From contig CAXKVR010000633.1 of NCBI GenBank assembly GCA_964058845.1, positions 1 through 22,054 on the forward strand: DNA of 22,054 bases, in the 5' to 3' direction. Source of the stretch: Carex sylvatica (taxonomy: Eukaryota > Streptophyta > Magnoliopsida > Poales > Cyperaceae). The notes under the pieces were generated by a model, which had not been told where the DNA came from, did not search any database, and was given only the letters and a program-made list of their open reading frames with translations. Both the position numbers and the translations under genes were made by a program. Shown piece by piece: positions 17,444 to 22,054 of the stretch (position 1 is the stretch's first letter; every line of letters begins with the position of its first letter).

Positions 17444-18838
17444 CTAGTATCGTGCCCGTGCGTTGCAACAGAGACATATTATAAGAGAGGCAAATAATAA
17501 ATTATTGATAAAAGAAACAACAATAAATAATTAAAAAACATATCAAATATAACATGAAAAAATCTCTGAAGTATTATTGCTAGTGTGATCCCCTTCGATG
17601 TAATCCAACATTTCTTAAAATGAACAAAAAAAAAATGAAAAATAGATTATGATTGCTACAATGAAAACATATAATAAAATGAGAAATATTAAATTAATAT
17701 GGTTCATACCTTGTTATGTTGAAGTTACTGTTACAAGTTTTTACTTTTTACCAAGTAGAAAATGAATTTCATTTCATATAAATTATGTATTGAAATGAAA
17801 ATCTCATATAATATTACAAAGCAAGTTCTTCTTCGTTTTTGATCGTTTGTTTTGGTAAATAAGCTTGGCAATGGGTTGGAGCTTGGTGACGTTTGGTGCA
17901 TGTCAGAGCCTTGAACTTGAGTTTCCCATGGCTTTATGGTGTTTTAACATAACTGAAGGGGTTTCAATCATTGACAAAGTTTAATTATGATGTATAAGTA
18001 TTTGTTCAAAGGGTTCTTCACTCTGGATTTGCTCATTGGATCAAGTGATTCTTACTGGAAATGCGTAGCATAGGTGCCACAAGCTTTGATTTTACAGGTG
18101 GTGTTAATTGTTTTTACTTTAATATTTAGTATAAATTAATGTAGACCGGCACCTACTAATTAGTGTCGAGATTCAAGAGAGCTTGATGAAAAGAACCTTA
18201 CAGCCACCTTGTAGTGCTTTATGACTAAGTAGTTAAGTTTTTCTCTATTTATTACATCCTTGAGATATATACTCTCTTGCTAAGATGATCTGCAATTATC
18301 ACAGGACACTATATATTAAGCTTTACATTGTATTACCCCAATTTATTTTTCTCGTTTACTTTAAATAGTCTCTCTAATCATTCGAAATACATTCCTTGCA
18401 TTCTCATTATAGAGAACTAAAATATTCATATAAGGCTTAACAAAATCTGATATCAATATATCAAAAAGATAATACAGAATTAAGGATGCTATACAAGGAA
18501 TGAGGATTTGTATTCTTCTCAACTAAGAAAGGAGAATAAGAAAACATATATGTGGAGTTTGATCAATTGAAGAAGAAAAATAAGGAAACATATTTCATGC
18601 AAGAAAATCTTGCTAAAAGATCGAATCGGTTGAAATTTAATGGTAACATATAGTGCGATTGTACGTGTGGCGAGTCTTGTTTTAATTAAATTTAAACTTC
18701 TACATATAAAAGATATTTATTTAATCAAAAGAAGACAGATTATGTGATTGAAAGGCTGAGATTAAATACGAAATTTCATCTTTCAATCATAGCCGTTGGC
18801 GGATCGGACATCCAATGTGCTTAATAATAGAATGGAGA
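17444..18838 (-). mobile_element. Non-autonomous Helitron, 1395 bp
   Basis: On the minus strand it starts TCTCCATTCTATTATTAAGC and ends GGGCACGATACTAG. It lies between host A and host T, so it has TC...CTAG ends, an A^T target and no duplication, as Helitrons do. Removing it joins GTATATTTTTA to TATACTAAAAG, which matches the uninterrupted element 2 LTR (GTATATTTTTATAAACTAAA on the reverse strand of 14040-14085). That gives a direct empty-site match. The 3' subterminal GCACGGGC arm is present, but its partner arm is decayed. No Rep/helicase frame is present. I do not recognise any captured gene fragment in the interior. Confidence 0.85.
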
Positions 18839-18879
18839 TATACTAAAAGTGAGAAGTCTCATTTTGAGTCATCATTTAC

Positions 18880-19259
18880 ACAGTAGCATGCGGATGGTGA
18901 CAGAACTGTGTGCGACTGCTAAGTTAAGAAGAACCTAGATCAAACGAGTTTGAATGATAGAATGTCTGAATCCCTAGAAGTCCCATCTTCTAAACACTTA
19001 ATTAACTACTACTGCACTGTTGGAAGTAAACATTACAACTACACAAACAACCAAACAACCAATCAATCAAACAAACAATCAAATCAACCTAAAAGAATTG
19101 ATAACCTAGACTTGCTTTGAGATTAGATCTCTTAATACACCATCTTTATGGATTGGCACCTCGATCATGCTATACGAATTGGTTCGTGTGCTTGCAAATT
19201 AATAAGTAAAGTAGACAATTAGGGTTATCAATATTATTAGCTTTGATTCTGATCCATCA
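18880..19259 (+). repeat. 5' LTR of element 3, second part
   Basis: It continues the LTR after the solo-LTR insertion and ends ATCCATCA, seven bases before the PBS. GTAGCATGCGGATGGTGACA at 18884 repeats GTAGCATGCAGATGGTAACA from the first part, so the motif block was tandemly duplicated before the solo-LTR insertion. A CAAA/CAAT-rich low-complexity stretch lies at ~19027-19085. Confidence 0.75.
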
Positions 19260-19266
19260 AGTTTTT

Positions 19267-19284
19267 TGGCGCCGTTGCCGAGAA
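19267..19284 (+). promoter_or_regulatory. Primer-binding site of element 3
   Basis: TGGCGCCGTTGCCG (14 bases) matches the tRNA-Asp 3' end; the last four bases are AGAA where the perfect complement has GGGA. The spacing LTR end, AGTTTTT, PBS is as in element 1. This shows plus orientation. Confidence 0.88.
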
Positions 19285-19300
19285 TGGTGTGAAAATTCTC

Positions 19301-19507
19301 ATGAATTTTTACATTGTCATTAAGGTTTCTAATTTTACCAAACTGAAAATTCATGGGAGCGCCACAAGAGGAATAAACAACCTTCCGGGTTTGCCGGAAG
19401 TAAATCTTAAGGAGAACTACAAATGCATCACATATAAAAAAGAATGCGGACATGAAAAACCACCCACTTGCGAAGGAGGATCCTTCCCACCACTATCCAA
19501 TCATTAG
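19301..19507 (+). CDS. Small open frame replacing gag-pol in element 3, doubtful
   Basis: A 68-aa frame from an ATG starting 17 bases after the PBS. Its C-terminal half is polar with three Cys and several Lys (CITYKKECGHEKPPTC), but this does not make a known zinc motif. It fills most of the gap between the PBS and the post-integrase hairpin where gag-pol should be. It could be a scrap of gag or linker or a chance frame. I do not recognise it. Confidence 0.25.
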   Translation: MNFYIVIKVSNFTKLKIHGSATRGINNLPGLPEVNLKENYKCITYKKECGHEKPPTCEGGSFPPLSNH

Positions 19508-19550
19508 GGATACAAGCAAGGTCGAGCTTTGGGACCATAAACAAGCGCTG

Positions 19551-19568
19551 CTTGGGAGGCAACCCAAG
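19551..19568 (+). promoter_or_regulatory. Conserved post-integrase stem-loop, element 3
   Basis: The sequence is CTTGGGAGGCAACCCAAG: a six-pair stem and an AGGCAA loop. AGCGCTG precedes it, as in element 1. It survived although gag and pol were deleted. Confidence 0.78.
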
Positions 19569-20508
19569 GGTTTTCTTTTTCTCTAACTTTTACCCATTTT
19601 ATAATTTAGTAGTTTAAGTAGAGCTCACGGTTAGAACTTGCACACTTAAGAGAGACAATCTCAACACATAAACTTGAAAACGAGAAATACAGCTAATAGA
19701 CATGTCTAGAACTTAATCAAATTATTTTTGCTAAGGATTCAATAGAGACTAGCTCTCTGGAATTTCTCACATACTTCCAAGCTGTTTAGAGTCAACCGCA
19801 TCTGACTGAGAGGCTGCGCCAAATCAATACTCTCCTTACCTTAAACTGACAGTCCCCAGTTGCACATGATTGACTTAATCCACCTACAGGTGATACCTTA
19901 ACAAATCCAACATGATTAAGGAAAAATTCAATGTCCCTCAGCCATACGGATCATCTGAGAACCGCATACGACTGAATGTGTAATGTTAGATGTTAAAATT
20001 CGAAAAATTTCTAAGTATGAACTTTCACACGTTTCTCTTCAATCGCACGCTGGCTCTGAATAAGGAAAATTTAGTCGCACACGGACCAACCACAAACGCA
20101 TGCTGGCTCTAGAAAAGGTAAATCCAGTAGCACACGATTCTGCACCTAAACCACACACGATTATGGTATCTGTGTGGATTGAAGGGAAAATAAGGCAAAA
20201 TATTTCTATGTACTGAATTATAACATTCATAACTTGTATAATAACTACAAGGCGTGATCACAAGGACTTAAAGAGATTTGGAGACATAATTAATTAGAGA
20301 AATAACCATATTCAGTTATTTTTGGAAGGTTCCTTATTTCTAGAAAAATAACCACCCACCATCCAAATAACCAACACTCCACTACTTCACTCTCTTAATT
20401 ACTGTTTTCCATATAAATCCTGACTAAATTTCCTGACATTTCCTCTCACAATACTTAGCAATTTCTGAAATCCTCTCTAACCATCTAGGTTTTAGTAATT
20501 CTGCAGGT
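19569..20508 (+). other. Spacer of element 3 between hairpin and ATHILA-type ORF
   Basis: About 940 bp without a gene. It holds a motif pair at 19942/19963 (CCATACGGA and CGCATACGA, 21 bp) and an imperfect tandem duplication of ~53 bp at 20044-20150. Confidence 0.65.
20044..20150 (+). repeat. Imperfect ~53-bp tandem duplication
   Basis: CGCACGCTGGCTCT at 20044 recurs as CGCATGCTGGCTCT at 20097. The following block (GAATAAGGAAAATTTAGT, then CGCACACGG) recurs as AGAAAAGGTAAATCCAGT and AGCACACGA. Both units carry CGCAYGC and GCACACG motifs. Confidence 0.75.
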
Positions 20509-21551
20509 TTGTCATCACAGGAAGCTAGTAGCACACAGTTTAAGCCTAAACCACACGACACCCTCACGAACCGCACGGAGCTTCTGGAAATAGCCGACAA
20601 CTCTGGTTGGGGCAAGAACCTTGCATCATGGAAGGAACCAAGTGAGGGGGAACTGAAGTTCACGTCTAATCTCCGTCAGGAGCGATACCAAGCTTTGAAG
20701 GAACGCCAAGTTGTGAACACTAAGGCCATGTGTTACAACTCAATGATGGCTATGAACATCTTCGGAGAAGTGAGGACCTTGTTAGCCAACATCCACATCT
20801 GGGGGCTAGCCGACAAGTTACAAACTGAGAAGACATACACTCGCCCTACTCTAGAGTTTCTCTGAACCATCCATATAGAAGGTGGGGTCACATCCTTCGC
20901 TATCTACAACAAGGGATACCACATGTTAGATCACGAGATCAATGAAGCATTGGGAACGCCTTAGGCAGGACATATCGACAATGCACCACTCATGGTGAGA
21001 CAAAGCTTTTGGGAATGGGTCTCTATGGAGTTAGATGGCGAACACTCGAAGGAGGCACACCACATATTAGAGGCACTCTTGCGCTATGCCCAAATCATCA
21101 TATCCAATTCTATATTTTCAACGAGAGAAGCCAACATGAAGTAACCGAGTGCGATATCTTTCTCCTACAACAAATGAAAAATTACTCTTGGATGTGGCAA
21201 TAGAATATTGGACACTTTGTTCATGAGCACTTAAGCACTGTAGCCACCGACATACGTCTGGATTGAGTCATTGCCGTGGGAGAGATCGTGAACATGATAT
21301 GCAAGTATCTCAACATCCATGTGAGCCACGAGCATGAAGCGTTGGGACAAACCTGTCTCAACATGACATACTTGAACATGACCAAACATGTGAAAATGGC
21401 CTTCGACCAGTAGACGGGCGATTTGAACTACTATCTATATCTAGCCAACAAGTACTTCACGCTCATCCACACCGACCACTATGTCCCCATCGATAGAAAC
21501 TCTCGCCACCAAGGCAAAAACAACGAGGAGGATATAATATCACACCCATGA
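20509..21551 (+). pseudogene. Decayed ATHILA-type ORF of element 3
   Basis: The open part at 20509-20865 has no clear ATG (the frame is entered from a TTG). It reads ELKFTSNLRQERYQALKERQ and FGEVRTLLANIHIWGL, then TRPTLEFL. This is the ATHILA ORF pattern, parallel to MYENFISLQKR and TKEFLSSLELKL of element 1. Similarity continues past a TGA (20863-20865) and a TAG (20962-20964). A frameshift near 21140 follows, where ISNSIFSTREAN resembles LASTIFARGE of element 1. Further stops lie near 21200, 21264 and 21412, and the terminal TGA is at 21549-21551. Near the N-terminus three motif-like sites start at 20531, 20551 and 20571, spaced exactly 20 bp. Confidence 0.8.
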
Positions 21552-21595
21552 CACTATCCTCACACAACCTCGGAAGGACATATGAAAAATTATTA

Positions 21596-21856
21596 TGAAA
21601 GGCATATATAAAGGACGCAATTGAGAACCTGAACCTTTCTAGTCTTAATAATTTAGACTTATCATTAATCTTTATGTGATTGCTTAGGTTCAGGATAAGG
21701 TATCATTCCCTTACCAGTCCTATTCAATTAGTGTATTACAACATAACAGTGACTAACACTAGAAAAGGATTAACAACTCTCAGATTGCTTTTGATACCGG
21801 CATAAGGCGTGTGCGGTTCTGATCAAACCGTGTGTGATTTTGACTGGAGGTAAAAA
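21596..21856 (+). repeat. 3' LTR of element 3, truncated by insertion
   Basis: It aligns with 15386-15647 and carries the motif pair CGTGTGCGGTTCTG (21808) and CGTGTGTGATTTTG (21829), spaced 21 bp. It is cut at 21856 by a minus-strand LTR. The upstream purine-rich GGAAGGACATATGAAAAA may be the polypurine tract. Confidence 0.75.
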
Positions 21857-22054
21857 TGTTGTGAATTTTAGGGGTATTTATTTTTGGACTAATTATCACA
21901 CAAATGCTTTAAATTTATAAACCTAAAAACACAAAGCAGATCAATTGCAAGCGCACAATCTATCCTTGTAGTAATAAGGTATCGATCCAAAGACTAAGGT
22001 AATTGAAAATTTTATTTAAACTAAATTAAAACAAACTAAATGTGGGTTCAATAC
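21857..22054 (-). repeat. Minus-strand Athila-type LTR, start only
   Basis: It starts TGTTGTGAATTTTAGGGG. GCAAGCGCACAATCTATCC and GGTATCGATCCAAAGAC match the arrangement in the 5' LTR of element 1 (GCAAGTGTACTATCCTG, GGTATCGATCCACAGGGA), which fixes minus orientation. No PBS lies to its left, so it is a 3' LTR or a solo LTR of another element inserted into element 3. It runs out of the window. Confidence 0.7.

Larger units (their letters stand above)
15728..18874 (+). repeat. Solo LTR (Athila type) nested in the element 3 LTR, carrying a Helitron
   Basis: It begins TGATAACGCCAATTTATAT, similar to the LTR start of element 1, and ends GAGTCATCA. No PBS or PPT adjoins either end, and it is flanked by TTTAT (15723-15727) and TTTAC (18875-18879), a target-site duplication with one transition. 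It is therefore a solo LTR left by recombination. Without the Helitron it is about 1752 bp. It contains motif sites near 16022-16075 and 17078-17103 and a (TTA)n run at 17255-17287. Confidence 0.85.
15386..21856 (+). mobile_element. Element 3: old plus-strand Athila-group deletion derivative
   Basis: The 5' LTR (15386-15727 and 18880-19259, split by an insertion) is followed by a tRNA-Asp PBS at 19267, a ~280-bp remnant, the post-integrase hairpin at 19551, a decayed ATHILA-type ORF (20509-21551) and a partial 3' LTR (21596-21856). The two LTR parts that can be compared (~260 bp) are about 85% identical by eye, so the element is much older than element 1. Nearly all of gag and pol is gone. 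Confidence 0.8.

Noticed and set aside
17821..18120. Captured host exon inside the Helitron
   Set aside because: There is no open frame of useful length and no recognised protein match; it cannot be supported without a search.

Overview
This is plant nuclear DNA, most likely eudicot heterochromatin, built almost wholly of nested LTR retrotransposons of the Athila group (Ty3/gypsy). The group call rests on primer-binding sites matching the 3' end of tRNA-Asp, a gag-pol with protease active site DLGAS, an integrase without a chromodomain, and an ATHILA-type ORF downstream of pol. I see no ordinary host gene, rRNA, functional tRNA or CRISPR array. The species cannot be named from the sequence.

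Layout. (1) Element 1, positions 1-10813, minus strand, is young and nearly full length. From right to left it has a 5' LTR (10044-10813), PBS, leader, gag, protease, RT, RNase H, integrase, a spacer with a conserved hairpin, an intact 444-aa ATHILA-type ORF (2007-3341), a polypurine tract and a 3' LTR cut by the window edge. Its gag-pol has two frameshifts and three in-frame stops. The LTRs differ by about 4 transitions in ~327 alignable bases, but the 5' LTR has lost 675 bp. (2) Element 2, ~10814-14880, minus strand, is old: gag and protease are decayed, RT to integrase is deleted, and the PBS and part of the 5' LTR remain. (3) Element 3, ~15386-21856, plus strand, is old and deleted: 5' LTR, PBS, almost no gag-pol, the same hairpin, a decayed ATHILA-type ORF and a partial 3' LTR. 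Its 5' LTR is split by a solo LTR (15728-18874), which is itself split by a non-autonomous Helitron (17444-18838). (4) A further minus-strand LTR starts at 21857.

The main unexplained signal is a short palindrome, TACGGNCCGTA. It is exact 22 times in element 1, with at least nine degenerate copies, and nearly always sits in pairs or runs of four spaced exactly 20 or 21 bp (two helical turns). It occurs in LTRs, leader, spacers and the linkers between coding domains, but not inside catalytic domains. The older elements have a different palindrome, related to CCGCATGCGG and sharing the half-site TRCGG, at the same 20-22 bp spacing. This suggests a family-specific paired cis-signal. A second signal is a stem-loop just after integrase whose stem carries a compensatory base-pair change between families. 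The functions proposed for both are inference.
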